Shown: in pieces, positions 24,097 through 33,517 of the stretch
Layout of the letters: every line of letters starts with the position of its first letter
How positions within the stretch are numbered: the stretch's first letter is position 1
Assembly (NCBI GenBank): GCA_963723165.1
Contig: CAVRPP010000005.1
Location: 124,001 to 188,000, forward strand
Source: UBA4744 sp963723165
Lineage (GTDB): Bacteria; Actinomycetota; Acidimicrobiia; Spongiisociales; UBA4744
Direction of reading: 5' to 3'
Length of the DNA: 64,000 bases
Position numbers and translations under genes: made by a program
Notes under the pieces: model-generated
What the model was told of the DNA's origin: nothing
What the model saw: the letters and a program-made list of their open reading frames with translations, nothing else
The model's database searches: none

Positions 24097-27000
24097 GCAC
24101 CGTGATCCCCAGCAGCGAGCAAGACGAGGTGATTGCCTTCCCGCTTCAGCCACTCCGGGTCTCGGCCGGCGCAGGTACCGGGAAAACGACAACAATGGCC
24201 ATGCGCCTCGCGGCGCTGATCCAGCGCGAGCACATCGACCCTGAGGCCGCGTTGGGAATTACCTTCACGAACAAGGCGGCAGAGGAGCTCACCGACCGGC
24301 TCCGGGCTCACCTCGCAGATCTGGCCAAGCTCGGTCGCGAGGTGGAAGTGACGACCTACCACGGGTTCGCTCACGCAATCCTGGCCGAATTCGGACCAAT
24401 GGTCGGTTACGAGAGAAACGCACAACTCATCACGCCCGGCTATCAGCGTGAGCTCCTCACCGAAGCACTCGCACTCGGCAGCTACCAGCATCTCGACGTG
24501 AGACTTCCCCGCCGCACCGTCGACGAACTGGCACTCCTTGCCGGTCGATTGGGCGACCATCTCCAGAGACCATCCGCGTTGATCCACGCCCTCCCCGAAC
24601 AACCGGATGACGTGTGGAGTCAGCGGGTTGAGATGGCCGAGGTTCTCGATCGCTACGCCACGATCAAGCGCCGGTACAACGCCGTCGACTTCTCAGACCT
24701 CATCGCCCTGGCCCACGAGGTGGTGGGCGATTCCAGCATTGCGCGCCGTATTCGCGAACGGTATCGGTTGGTGCTGTTGGACGAATACCAGGACACCAAC
24801 CCGGCCCAGCGCGAGCTTCTCCTGCGAGTCTTCGGCAAGGGTTTCCCGGTGACTGCCGTTGGTGATCCCGACCAAACGATCTACGAGTGGCGAGGTGCCT
24901 CTATCTGGAACTTCGCGGGGTTTCCCGACCACTTCGCCAACGAAGATGGCACCGCGGCCGCGACACGAACGCTCAGCATCAACCGCCGGTGTGACCACCG
25001 GATCATCGACACAGCCAACCGTGTGAAGCGGGAAATCGGCAGCGAAGGAGGGATTGCCGCGCTGCAAGCCGCAGCAGAGGCGGGCACCGGACATGTCGAG
25101 GTTTCCTGGTTTCACAACGCAGTTGACGAAGCACGATGGGTGGCGAGCGAAGTCCGCCGTCTCCACGACGAGGAAGACATCGCCTGGCGGGATATGGGCA
25201 TCCTCTTCAGGAAGAACCGTCAGATCCATCTCATTCGAGAAGCGCTGCAGGACGAGGACGTTCCCGTCGAGGTTGCCGCGCTGGGGGGCCTTCTCCAGGT
25301 ACCGGAGGTCATCGACCTTCACGCGTGGCTGCGACTTATTGGACGGCCTGATGATGCGCCTTCGCTCGTCCGCATCTTGCTGGGTGGCCACTACCGTCTG
25401 GGACTTGGCGACCTCGCCCCCCTTGCCGATTGGGTGCGACGGCAACGCCGAGACCATGCCGATGATGATGAGGCCGCTCCCGGATGGGCCATGCTCGAAG
25501 CGGTAGACCAGCTGGAGCACGTCGAGGCCCTGGCTGCTGAAGCCCGGCAACGATTGAGCGAATTCCGCCGGCTCTATCGCTTGCTTCTCGAACAGGCACA
25601 GGGCGTCACCCTGGTTGAGCTTTGCCGCCGCATTCTGGACGAAGCCGGAACCTGGGCCGAGGTGGAGGCCCTGGATGGGGCCGCCCGTCTCACCGCACGG
25701 CTCAACCTCTACCGCTTCCTCGATCTTGCCGAAGAATGGAGCCCGCTGGAGGGCCGCCCGTCACTTGACGCGTTTCTCGACTACCTGGACCTACTCGACG
25801 AAGACGCAGGCTCCGAGGAACTCGATACGGCGCGCCTCAGCCATGAAGACGCTGTGTCGATTCTGACCGTGCATAGAGCCAAAGGCCTCGAATGGAAGAC
25901 GGTGTTCGTGCCGGCCGTTGCCGCCGGGACTTTCCCCAGTTCCCCGCACGGCGGTCTCGAGGACCCCGCCCGCTATGCCAAGGTACTCCCGTTCGAGCTG
26001 CGACTGGATCACGACCGCAACAAGCCACCAACCAAAGCGGTGCTGGAAGCGCTCCATCGTTCTCAGGAGTGGCGCACCGCCTATGTCGCCGTCACCAGGG
26101 CGAAACACCGCCTCTACATGACCGGTGCTTTTTGGTATTCGCTCGGTCAGCCAAAACGACCGAGCAGCCTCTTCGCGGCGGTTCGCGGCTGCCCGGGTAC
26201 AGTGACCCGCCACGAAGAAGGATCCGCAGGCTCTCCACCTACCCTGCTCCGTATCGAGGCCCCGGACGGGGCCCCTGATCCGGACTTCCCGTCGGGTTGG
26301 CACGATGCGCTGCGCGAAACGATCGACGACCCCGCCTGGCCCGAAACGGCCGCCACGGGCAGCTCATCTGGCTTCGACGGCCAGCGGCGGCAGCTCGAAC
26401 TCGTTCTCGAGGGACTGCCGGACCCCCCTGGCGGAGCGACCGGACTTCCGCTAACAACCTCAGTCACCGGCCTCGTCACCTATGCGACCTGCCCCCAGCG
26501 ATACTTCTGGACCGCCGTGGATCCGCTCCCCCGGCGTCCGTCGCGAGCGGCCCGCCGTGGCGTTGAGGTCCACCGGCGAATAGAGCTCCACAGCCTCGGC
26601 GTGGTTCCCCTCGAAGAAATCGATTCCGATACCTATGACCTCCCGATAGGAGAGGCCGCATCGCCTGCCGGCGGCCCGGATCCTTTTGAGACCTACCGGT
26701 TGTCCCGGTTCGCCGCCTCGCGGCCCCGGTTCGTGGAAGTGCCCTTCGATCTCAGGATCGGCGATGCCGCCCGCGTCAACGGCCGCATCGACGCGGTGTA
26801 CGAACCAGAGCCGGGCACGTGGGAGATCGTCGACTTCAAGACCGGCAAGCCATCGAGACTGGTATCGACGCGGGTCCAGCTCGAGGCGTATGCGGTCGCG
26901 GTCGATGAAGTCCGCTTCGCTCCCAGAAAGCCCGACGAGCTCCGGGTTACGTTTGCCTACCTCGGGGGTGGATTGACCGAACTGACTGAAGAGGTCGATT

Positions 27001-27155
27001 CGACGTGGCTGGCCTCAGCTCGTAACCACCTCGGTGAGCTGATCGCGTCGATCCAGGAAGAACGCTGGGCCCCTCAACCATCTACTGCCTGCCACACCTG
27101 CGATTTCCTCAGATTCTGCGCCCCGGGACGAGAGTGGACCGCATCGAACGGTTGA
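24093..27155 (+). CDS. adnB: AdnB-like helicase-nuclease subunit
   Basis: Second subunit of the AdnAB pair, 1020 residues. The motor shows SAGAGTGKTTTMA (Walker A, about 24-34), GITFTNKAAEEL, LLDEYQDTNPAQ (about 226), VGDPDQTIYEWRGA and LTVHRAKGLEWKTVF, followed by the AYVAVTRAKHRLY motif. The C-terminal nuclease has GRIDAVYEPEPG then EIVDFKTGK (about 912) with Fe-S cysteines ATCPQRYFW and CHTCDFLRFC. I start at GTG 24093, which overlaps the adnA stop by 4 bp, not at the in-frame ATG inside adnA. Confidence 0.88.
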   Translation: MSTVIPSSEQDEVIAFPLQPLRVSAGAGTGKTTTMAMRLAALIQREHIDPEAALGITFTNKAAEELTDRLRAHLADLAKLGREVEVTTYHGFAHAILAEFGPMVGYERNAQLITPGYQRELLTEALALGSYQHLDVRLPRRTVDELALLAGRLGDHLQRPSALIHALPEQPDDVWSQRVEMAEVLDRYATIKRRYNAVDFSDLIALAHEVVGDSSIARRIRERYRLVLLDEYQDTNPAQRELLLRVFGKGFPVTAVGDPDQTIYEWRGASIWNFAGFPDHFANEDGTAAATRTLSINRRCDHRIIDTANRVKREIGSEGGIAALQAAAEAGTGHVEVSWFHNAVDEARWVASEVRRLHDEEDIAWRDMGILFRKNRQIHLIREALQDEDVPVEVAALGGLLQVPEVIDLHAWLRLIGRPDDAPSLVRILLGGHYRLGLGDLAPLADWVRRQRRDHADDDEAAPGWAMLEAVDQLEHVEALAAEARQRLSEFRRLYRLLLEQAQGVTLVELCRRILDEAGTWAEVEALDGAARLTARLNLYRFLDLAEEWSPLEGRPSLDAFLDYLDLLDEDAGSEELDTARLSHEDAVSILTVHRAKGLEWKTVFVPAVAAGTFPSSPHGGLEDPARYAKVLPFELRLDHDRNKPPTKAVLEALHRSQEWRTAYVAVTRAKHRLYMTGAFWYSLGQPKRPSSLFAAVRGCPGTVTRHEEGSAGSPPTLLRIEAPDGAPDPDFPSGWHDALRETIDDPAWPETAATGSSSGFDGQRRQLELVLEGLPDPPGGATGLPLTTSVTGLVTYATCPQRYFWTAVDPLPRRPSRAARRGVEVHRRIELHSLGVVPLEEIDSDTYDLPIGEAASPAGGPDPFETYRLSRFAASRPRFVEVPFDLRIGDAARVNGRIDAVYEPEPGTWEIVDFKTGKPSRLVSTRVQLEAYAVAVDEVRFAPRKPDELRVTFAYLGGGLTELTEEVDSTWLASARNHLGELIASIQEERWAPQPSTACHTCDFLRFCAPGREWTASNG

Positions 27156-27310
27156 CCATCCGGGGCCGGCGGACGAGACGCCAGCCGGACAAAGACTGAT
27201 CGTTCCGCCAAACGGCTCGGCAGCACCGGGGTCTCGCATTCGCGCCGCCGTGTCTGCCCTGGGCGGCTAGGTTTGAACGAAGAGCCCGAGCAACGGGAGG
27301 TAGAAAAACG

Positions 27311-27946
27311 ATGATCACCATCTGGAGCGACATCCACTGCCCGTGGGCATATGTCGCCCTTCTCCGGCTCCACAGAATGAGAGACCATCTTGGAGCGGAT
27401 CACCTGGTATTCGACCTCCGTTCGTATCCCCGCGAGCTCGTAGCCGGGCAGCCAATCACCGCAGAAACTGCCAAACGAGAGGTGGTGGCGCTTGCCCAAT
27501 TGGAGCCAACCGCCTTCAGTGCTCTCCGAAGTGAGACGTGGCCGACGAGCAACCTGCCTGCTTTCGAAGCGCAAAAATGGGGCTTCTCCCAAGGTCAGGA
27601 AATCGGTGAATCATTTGATCTCGCCCTCCGGCGAGCCGTATTCCTGCACGGTCACAATCTCGCGGTCCGAAGCGAGTTGCTGGCAGTGGCCGAACTCGAG
27701 GGGCTGATGGCCGATCAACTAGGGACGGCGCTCGATGACGGCCGATTTCGCAAGGCCGTCATCGCCGACCGCGACGAAGCTCTCGCCCACGGCATCGTCG
27801 GATCACCGCAGGTCGTGTTACCGGACGGCACATCGCACCACAACCCGGGAATCACCTATCGGGAGGAGCGCGGGATACCGATCATCGTCTCCGATCATCC
27901 CTCCGTGTACGAGGAGCTGGTTCAAGTCGGGACCGTCGAGGACTAG
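27311..27946 (+). CDS. DsbA-family (FrnE-like) thioredoxin-fold protein
   Basis: A 211-residue DsbA-like protein. It starts MITIWSDIHCPWAYV, where FrnE-type proteins have CPWCY; only the first cysteine is present, so dithiol oxidoreductase chemistry is unlikely. The helical insertion and the cis-proline loop GIVGSPQVVLPDG are present. Close relatives include 2-hydroxychromene-2-carboxylate isomerases and FrnE. ATG with GGGAGG ten bases upstream. It is convergent with dtd, 4 bp apart. Confidence 0.75.
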   Translation: MITIWSDIHCPWAYVALLRLHRMRDHLGADHLVFDLRSYPRELVAGQPITAETAKREVVALAQLEPTAFSALRSETWPTSNLPAFEAQKWGFSQGQEIGESFDLALRRAVFLHGHNLAVRSELLAVAELEGLMADQLGTALDDGRFRKAVIADRDEALAHGIVGSPQVVLPDGTSHHNPGITYREERGIPIIVSDHPSVYEELVQVGTVED

Positions 27947-27950
27947 ACCT

Positions 27951-28406
27951 TCAGAGGATGTGGCCCCGGTCGGTGTCGACCACGATGGTGACCGGCCCGT
28001 CGTTTGTCAGGGCCACCTGCATGGACGCACCGAAAGTCCCCGTCCGGACCGGAACCCCTGCGCGGCGAAGCCCTTGCACCAGTTCGTCAATGAGCGGTTC
28101 GGCCTGCGCCGGAGTTGCCGCGCCGGCCCATGACGGGCGACGGCCTTTCCGCACCTCGGCCAGGAGCGTGAACTGACTGACGACCAGAATCTCGCCTTCG
28201 ACGTCGACAACGGACCGGTTCATCTTCCGATCGCCGTCCTGGAAGATCCGTAGGGAGACCAGTTTTGCACACATCGCTGAAACGTCGTCGGTCGAGTCCC
28301 CTGCTGCAATTCCGACCAGAACAACTAAGCCGTGACCGATTCGCTCGACGGTTTGGCCTTCGACGCTCACGGTCGCCTCGCCGACCCTTTGCACAACCAC
28401 TCGCAT
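27951..28406 (-). CDS. dtd: D-aminoacyl-tRNA deacylase
   Basis: Removes D-amino acids (and Gly from tRNA-Ala) mischarged on tRNA. The 151-residue protein has RVVVQRVGEATVSVEG at the start, the catalytic SQFTL motif in LVVSQFTLLAEVRKGRRPSW and the second active-site loop NDGPVTIVVDT. Length is standard. It stands alone between convergent and divergent neighbours. Confidence 0.95.
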   Translation of the reverse strand: MRVVVQRVGEATVSVEGQTVERIGHGLVVLVGIAAGDSTDDVSAMCAKLVSLRIFQDGDRKMNRSVVDVEGEILVVSQFTLLAEVRKGRRPSWAGAATPAQAEPLIDELVQGLRRAGVPVRTGTFGASMQVALTNDGPVTIVVDTDRGHIL

Positions 28407-28454
28407 AGAGGCGGAATGTAGTCGTTCCGGTCAAGCAGGTCCGCCGCCCTACCG

Positions 28455-30149
28455 ATGTTCACTAAAGAGATGTCAGCGAATATCCACGTTCATGGGGACG
28501 AGCAGAGCAGCGCGGTCCGTCGCGATTCCGAAATCATTCGGACCGTTGCATTGATTGCTGCAGCGGTGAGCGCAACCTACGCGCTGGCCGGCGTGTTTAG
28601 TGGCGACCTCATAATCATTCTCCAGGCGACCGGTCCCGCGGTTGTTGCCGTATTCGCCATGTGGCAGCAGAACCAGGCCACTCCCCGGGCCGTTCCCGTT
28701 CTGCTCATCTCAGCCATCTTTGTGGTTCTTCAGGTGGAGATCGTCAACAAACCCGGCATGGAAGTGGCTTCACTCATAGGGCTTATCATGATCGGGGCCG
28801 CCACTTCAATTCTCATCCGGCGGTACCGATCTCCATTCCTGGTTGCCTACTCGTTGCTTCTGGTGGTGTCGCAGATCGGCTGGTTCGGCGAATCCGGCAG
28901 CGCGGTCGACATACTCTTCCGAACCATCGTGCCCGTGGTGTCCTTCTGGTTCATCACGTGGTTGCTCCTCTGGACGCGCCGGAGTCAAGAGACAGAGGAA
29001 GCTCGCTATGAACTGCTGATCGCCCGCGCTCCTGTGTCCATCTGGGAGGAGGACTACCGGGCGGTCGGAAACTGGCTTGACGGCCTTCGTCGCATCGGCA
29101 TCGGCGACCTCCGCACCTACCTGGCCGACCATCCAGAAGAGATTGAGAGAGCCGCAACCAGCATCGTTGTCAAAGATGTCAACGAATCCACGCTCGGACT
29201 CATGGAGGCCGAAGACAAGGCGCAGCTGCTCGGACCACTGCCGCCGGATTCAGTAACCGACCACGCCCGCCTCTCCTTCATCGAGCAGTTCGTGGCGATC
29301 TGGGAAGATCGCGACCATCTCGATACGGCGCTGCGCGGGACGACCATGCGAGGAAACGAAATCGACGGCGTGCTTCGCTGGGTCGTTCCTCGCGAGGGAG
29401 GTCGCCTCGACCTGGAGAATGCGGTCATTGCCATGGTGGACATCACCGAATTACGGCGCGCCGAGCGGCGTCTGCAGGAATTGGTGAAGTCCAAAGATCA
29501 GTTCATTGCCTCGGTCAGCCACGAGCTCCGGACCCCGCTCACGGCGGTGGTTGGTTTGACCGATGAACTCCGAAACCATCACTCCACGTTCTCCCCGGCC
29601 GAGCAGCAAGAGTTCATGAACCTCATCGCGGAGCAGGCCGGAGATGTGGCCAACATTGTCGAGGATCTTCTCGTGGCGGCTCGCGCCGATATCGGCACCG
29701 TGAGCCTTGCCTCCAAAGAAATCGATATCGCAGCAGCCGTCCGATCGCTGGCCGAAACCGCCGACGACAGAATCGGGCCGGCCCTCGAGCTCCCCTCCTA
29801 CGGCCATCTACGCGCTCTGGCAGACGAAGCGCGTGTCCGCCAGATCCTCCGCAACCTCATGAGCAACGCCAGGCGATACGGCGGAGACACGATCATTGTT
29901 CGGGCCGGCCAGGAGGGAGCGAGGGTCTGGATCGAGGTAGGCGATGACGGTCCCGGCATCATCGAAGCGGAGCGCGAGCGCATTTTCGAGCCGTACACAA
30001 CAGCGCACCCCGTGTCGGGAGTAACCGCCGCAGTCGGATTGGGCCTGACCGTGTCCCGACAGCTGGCCCGCCTGATGAAGGGCGACCTCACCTACCGTAG
30101 CGAGAACGGTGAAAGCACGTTCCGGCTCACCCTGCCGGTGTCTCCATGA
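28455..30149 (+). CDS. Membrane sensor histidine kinase
   Basis: A 564-residue kinase with about six membrane helices in residues 28-175, a PAS-like region (IARAPVSIWEEDY to ENAVIAMVDITELRRAERRL), HisKA with SVSHELRTPLTAVVG (His near 355) and a HATPase domain (NLMSNARRYGGD, DDGPGI, VGLGLTVSR). No partner regulator adjoins. Start is ATG 28455, though ATG 28470 is also possible. The 3' end overlaps the convergent hydrogenase protease gene by 23 bp. Confidence 0.85.
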   Translation: MFTKEMSANIHVHGDEQSSAVRRDSEIIRTVALIAAAVSATYALAGVFSGDLIIILQATGPAVVAVFAMWQQNQATPRAVPVLLISAIFVVLQVEIVNKPGMEVASLIGLIMIGAATSILIRRYRSPFLVAYSLLLVVSQIGWFGESGSAVDILFRTIVPVVSFWFITWLLLWTRRSQETEEARYELLIARAPVSIWEEDYRAVGNWLDGLRRIGIGDLRTYLADHPEEIERAATSIVVKDVNESTLGLMEAEDKAQLLGPLPPDSVTDHARLSFIEQFVAIWEDRDHLDTALRGTTMRGNEIDGVLRWVVPREGGRLDLENAVIAMVDITELRRAERRLQELVKSKDQFIASVSHELRTPLTAVVGLTDELRNHHSTFSPAEQQEFMNLIAEQAGDVANIVEDLLVAARADIGTVSLASKEIDIAAAVRSLAETADDRIGPALELPSYGHLRALADEARVRQILRNLMSNARRYGGDTIIVRAGQEGARVWIEVGDDGPGIIEAERERIFEPYTTAHPVSGVTAAVGLGLTVSRQLARLMKGDLTYRSENGESTFRLTLPVSP

Positions 30150-30573
30150 GCCGCCGCACCCTCCGCACGACTTGGTCAACCGCACGTTCAACCTCGGATG
30201 AAAGGCCCGCTCCAAACGAGTAATTGGCTCCTTCGATTCCCAAAATGGTGATCCTGGATGGCAGCTTGCCGAGCGCCCGGGCCAGCTCAACGGCTTCGGC
30301 CGGACCAAGAGCGTGGGTGGAGTGGCACATGCCGGCAGGAAGCATCGAAAAGGCAGCGTCGATCTCGATGACCGTGCCGCGGTCCGCTCCCGACGTGACG
30401 GCGTCGATCAAGACCACCTCGTCGTGATCTTCCCACAGAGCGATGAGCGAGGCGGGTTCTCCGTCATGTTCGAGAACCGTGTCGGAAAGACCCAGAGCTT
30501 CGACCACTCGAAGTCCCGCTGCATCATCCCCCCGTGCGGGATTGCCGATACCGATCACCAGCGGTGGCATCAA
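30127..30573 (-). CDS. Hydrogenase maturation protease
   Basis: HycI/HoxW-type endopeptidase that cleaves the C-terminal tail of the [NiFe] large subunit after nickel insertion. The 148-residue protein begins MMPPLVIGIGNPARGDDAAG (the nickel-ligand GNPxxGDDG-type loop), with further metal ligands in VVLIDAVTSG and a His in CHSTHALGP. It directly follows the large-subunit gene with a 4-bp overlap, so it very probably acts on that subunit. Confidence 0.9.
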   Translation of the reverse strand: MMPPLVIGIGNPARGDDAAGLRVVEALGLSDTVLEHDGEPASLIALWEDHDEVVLIDAVTSGADRGTVIEIDAAFSMLPAGMCHSTHALGPAEAVELARALGKLPSRITILGIEGANYSFGAGLSSEVERAVDQVVRRVRRLMETPAG

Positions 30574-31859
30574 ATCCGCTCAACCGTGAGTTTCAGGAAG
30601 TGCGTTGCGCAGGAGATGCACGGGTCGTAGTTTCGGATTGCTTGCTCGAGTTGCCATTGAAGCTCGTCGTCCGGCAGGTCGGCGTACTGAGGTACGTAGC
30701 TCCACAGATCCTCCTCGATGCGGAGTTGGTTCTGTGAGGTCGGCGGGACGATCTGGCAATCAAGGATCAGGCCATCATCATCGAACTCGTAGCGGTGGTA
30801 GCAGATACCCCGCGGCGCTTCGCTCACGCCATGACCCACGCTCGCCCGCGGGGTGGCCGGGACGAACGGGAGATCGGGCGGAACGTACCGGTCGATGATC
30901 CGGAGCGCCTCTTCGCAGGCGTGCACCATTTCAACGGCCCTGACGATGATGCTCTTGAACGGGTTGGTGCATGTCTCCCCGAGTCCGGCCTTGCGCGCTG
31001 CTTGCTGCGCCACCGGATATAGCTTCTCAAAGCCGAGGCTGTACCGGGCGTTGGGACCGGTCATGAATGCACCCCGTTCCTTAATGACGGCATGAAGCGC
31101 ATTCGACCATTCCACGTGCCGTTCCTCGAAGACGTCACCCCACTCCTGAGCGGCGATGTCGAGCCCCCGGTTCGAGATGATCCGGCCATCGACAACTGCG
31201 TACTCATCAGGATGGGAGAGCGCCACGAACTCGTAGTCCTGTTCAAATGGTGCAAACTCGAAGCCGGCCACCCACGCTGTGGTGGCCACCGCCGCCTCGC
31301 GGGCCCACTGCAGATCGTCGACCAGTGCTTCCAGTTCACTGCGGGTCGGTGCCCGGAAGAACCCTCCCGTCCGTGGGTTGATCGGGTGAATCTCTCGTCC
31401 CCCGATCAGGGCGAGAAGGTCGTTTCCGATCTTCTTGAGCCGCAAACCCTGTTCGACTATCGCCGGGTAGTCCCGGGCCATGTGGATGGCCGACTCGTAC
31501 CCGAGGAAATCCGGCGCATGCAGCATGTAGACGTGGAGAGCATGGCTTTCGATCCACTCGCCGCAATAGATCAACTTGCGGAGCTCGCGAATAGGATCCG
31601 GGACAACCATCCCGAAAGCGTCTTCGATCGCATTGACGGCGCTGGTCTGGTACGCCACCGGACAGATGCCGCAGATCCGCGAGGTGATGTCGGGAGCGTC
31701 GCGATAGGACCGGCCGCGCAAGAAAGCCTCAAAGAATCGGGGCGGTTCGAAGATCTTGAAGTGGAGATCGACAACCTTGCCTTCCTCCATCTTCACGTAC
31801 ATGGCCCCCTCGCCCTCGACCCTGGCGAGGTAGTCAACCTTGATCGTTCTCTCAGTCAT
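30570..31859 (-). CDS. hyhL: Group 3b [NiFe] hydrogenase large subunit
   Basis: Catalytic subunit of a cytoplasmic NAD(P)-linked hydrogenase. The proximal motif RICGICPV (61-68, cysteines 63 and 66) and distal DPCISCATH (412-420) supply the four nickel ligands; both are cysteine, not selenocysteine. A nine-residue tail FLKLTVERI follows His420 and is the expected protease substrate. I place the start at ATG 31859, overlapping the small-subunit gene by 8 bp. Group 3b assignment rests on the operon content. Confidence 0.93.
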   Translation of the reverse strand: MTERTIKVDYLARVEGEGAMYVKMEEGKVVDLHFKIFEPPRFFEAFLRGRSYRDAPDITSRICGICPVAYQTSAVNAIEDAFGMVVPDPIRELRKLIYCGEWIESHALHVYMLHAPDFLGYESAIHMARDYPAIVEQGLRLKKIGNDLLALIGGREIHPINPRTGGFFRAPTRSELEALVDDLQWAREAAVATTAWVAGFEFAPFEQDYEFVALSHPDEYAVVDGRIISNRGLDIAAQEWGDVFEERHVEWSNALHAVIKERGAFMTGPNARYSLGFEKLYPVAQQAARKAGLGETCTNPFKSIIVRAVEMVHACEEALRIIDRYVPPDLPFVPATPRASVGHGVSEAPRGICYHRYEFDDDGLILDCQIVPPTSQNQLRIEEDLWSYVPQYADLPDDELQWQLEQAIRNYDPCISCATHFLKLTVERI

Positions 31860-32661
31860 GAGAGTCCCCCAGCTCACATTCGTCGCCTGCGGTCTTGAAG
31901 GCTTCTGCATAGGCATTGAAACCCCGATAGGCGGCAACCAGGTCACGTCCGGCGACGCCCAGCTCGTCCCGCCACCATTGGCTCAGAGCCGCCGTATTCG
32001 GAGATTCCATCGGCCCAAAGCATCCGTAGCAGCCCCGGTTGTAGGCTGGACATATGGCTCCACACCCTGCCTGGGTAACGGGGCCGAGACACGGCGTGCC
32101 GTCGGACACCATGACACAGGGCGTCCCCCGCCGCTTGCACTCGACACACACGCTGTAGGTGGGGATATTGGGACGGCGCCCTTGCAGGAACGCGGCGATG
32201 ACCTCGAGCAGTTGGCCTTTGGAAATCGGGCACCCCCGCAACTCGAAATCCACCTCAACGTGATACGAGATCGGTGTGGATCTATCGAGAGTCGAAATGA
32301 ATTGGGGACTTGCGTACACCATCCGGGTGAAGTCATCGACATTCTTCCAATTGCGCAAAGCCTGGATACCACCGGCGGTTGCACAAGCCCCTATGGAAAT
32401 GAGGAACTTGGATTGCTCTCGGACTTCCTTGATTCGTTCCGCATCGTGCGGTGTCGTGATCGAGCCCTCGACGAGGGAAAGGTCGTAGGGTCCTTCTTCC
32501 ACCGCCCGGGATGCCTCGGGAAAGTTGGCAATGTTCACCGCGTTCGCTACCGCCAGCAACTCGTCTTCGCAATCGAGCAAAGTCAACTGGCATCCATCAC
32601 AAGAAGCGAACTTGAAGACCCCCAGTTTCGGCTTGGTGATCGGCACCATCCTGGTGGTCAC
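31852..32661 (-). CDS. hyhS: Group 3b [NiFe] hydrogenase small subunit
   Basis: Electron-transfer subunit with [4Fe-4S] clusters. The 269-residue protein lacks a twin-arginine signal, so it is cytoplasmic. The proximal-cluster motif CDGCQLTLLDC lies near residues 20-30, followed by SIGACATAGG and RGCPISKG, and later clusters CVECKRRGTPC and GCGAICPAYNRGCYGC. It is the third last gene of the operon and overlaps the large-subunit gene by 8 bp. Confidence 0.92.
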   Translation of the reverse strand: MTTRMVPITKPKLGVFKFASCDGCQLTLLDCEDELLAVANAVNIANFPEASRAVEEGPYDLSLVEGSITTPHDAERIKEVREQSKFLISIGACATAGGIQALRNWKNVDDFTRMVYASPQFISTLDRSTPISYHVEVDFELRGCPISKGQLLEVIAAFLQGRRPNIPTYSVCVECKRRGTPCVMVSDGTPCLGPVTQAGCGAICPAYNRGCYGCFGPMESPNTAALSQWWRDELGVAGRDLVAAYRGFNAYAEAFKTAGDECELGDSHD

Positions 32662-32662
32662 T

Positions 32663-33517
32663 TCACACCTCCCTGATATCCAGGCGGGGATGGATAGCCT
32701 CGTAGGTGAACACGGGACCGTCCTTGCACACGAAGTCCTTCCCGAACTGGCAGTGTCCGCACAGCCCGATCCCGCATTTCATGTTGCGCTCCATCGAAAC
32801 GTATATCCGGCCGGCCCGCACCCCTCGCTTGACCAGCGCTTCCGCGGCGAAGTGCATCATGATCTCGGGACCGCAGATGAAGGCGACGGTGTCGTGCGGA
32901 TCGAACGGCGCCCGCGGAACGAGCTTGGTAACGACACCAACCGAGCCACGCCACTTCCGGTCGGCAGTGTCGACCGTGACTCCGACCTCCATGTCAAAAC
33001 GGCCCCGCCACTCCGACACCTCATCCTCGTACAGCAGATCGCGGGGCGAACGAACGCCGTACAGCAACCCGACCCGTTCGTACTCTGCCCGGTGATTGAG
33101 GACGTGATACAGGGCGGGACGGAGGGGCGCCAGACCGATGCCGCCGGCGACGAACACCACATCTCGACTAGAGGCCAGCCCGACCGGCCACGGTGTGCCG
33201 AACGGTCCACGCACGCCAACCAGGTCTCCCGCTACCAGGTCGCGCATTGCGGTGGTGACTGGCCCTACCCCGCGAATTGTGTGGAGAACCCGGTCCGGCA
33301 CCGCCGGATCACCGCTGATCGAAATTGGCACCTCACCGACGCCGAACAGGTACAGCATGTTGAATTGACCCGGTCGGAAAGAGAATCCGGCCGGACCCGG
33401 ATCGAGTTCCACGGTGAAGGTATCGTCCGTGTCATCCCAGATATCGCGGACGGGCATGAACCTCGGGACCATCGGGTCGGCGCCGGCGACGCGGAGGAAA
33501 TCAGTCGCCAGTGCCAT
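32663..33517 (-). CDS. hyhG: Hydrogenase gamma (FAD/NAD(P)-binding) subunit
   Basis: Diaphorase subunit passing electrons between NAD(P)H and the hydrogenase. Visible are the FAD motif FRPGQFNMLYLFG, the nucleotide-binding VVFVAGGIGLAPLRPAL, and a C-terminal [2Fe-2S] motif CGIGLCGHCQFGKDFVC. This is the ferredoxin-NADP reductase fold of sulfhydrogenase gamma. Start at ATG 33517 overlaps the cNMP-binding gene by 17 bp; an ATG nine bases upstream is also possible. Confidence 0.9.
   Translation of the reverse strand: MALATDFLRVAGADPMVPRFMPVRDIWDDTDDTFTVELDPGPAGFSFRPGQFNMLYLFGVGEVPISISGDPAVPDRVLHTIRGVGPVTTAMRDLVAGDLVGVRGPFGTPWPVGLASSRDVVFVAGGIGLAPLRPALYHVLNHRAEYERVGLLYGVRSPRDLLYEDEVSEWRGRFDMEVGVTVDTADRKWRGSVGVVTKLVPRAPFDPHDTVAFICGPEIMMHFAAEALVKRGVRAGRIYVSMERNMKCGIGLCGHCQFGKDFVCKDGPVFTYEAIHPRLDIREV

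Noticed and set aside
30570..31859. Selenocysteine in the hydrogenase large subunit
   Set aside because: All four nickel ligands are encoded by cysteine codons and there is no in-frame TGA at the distal motif.
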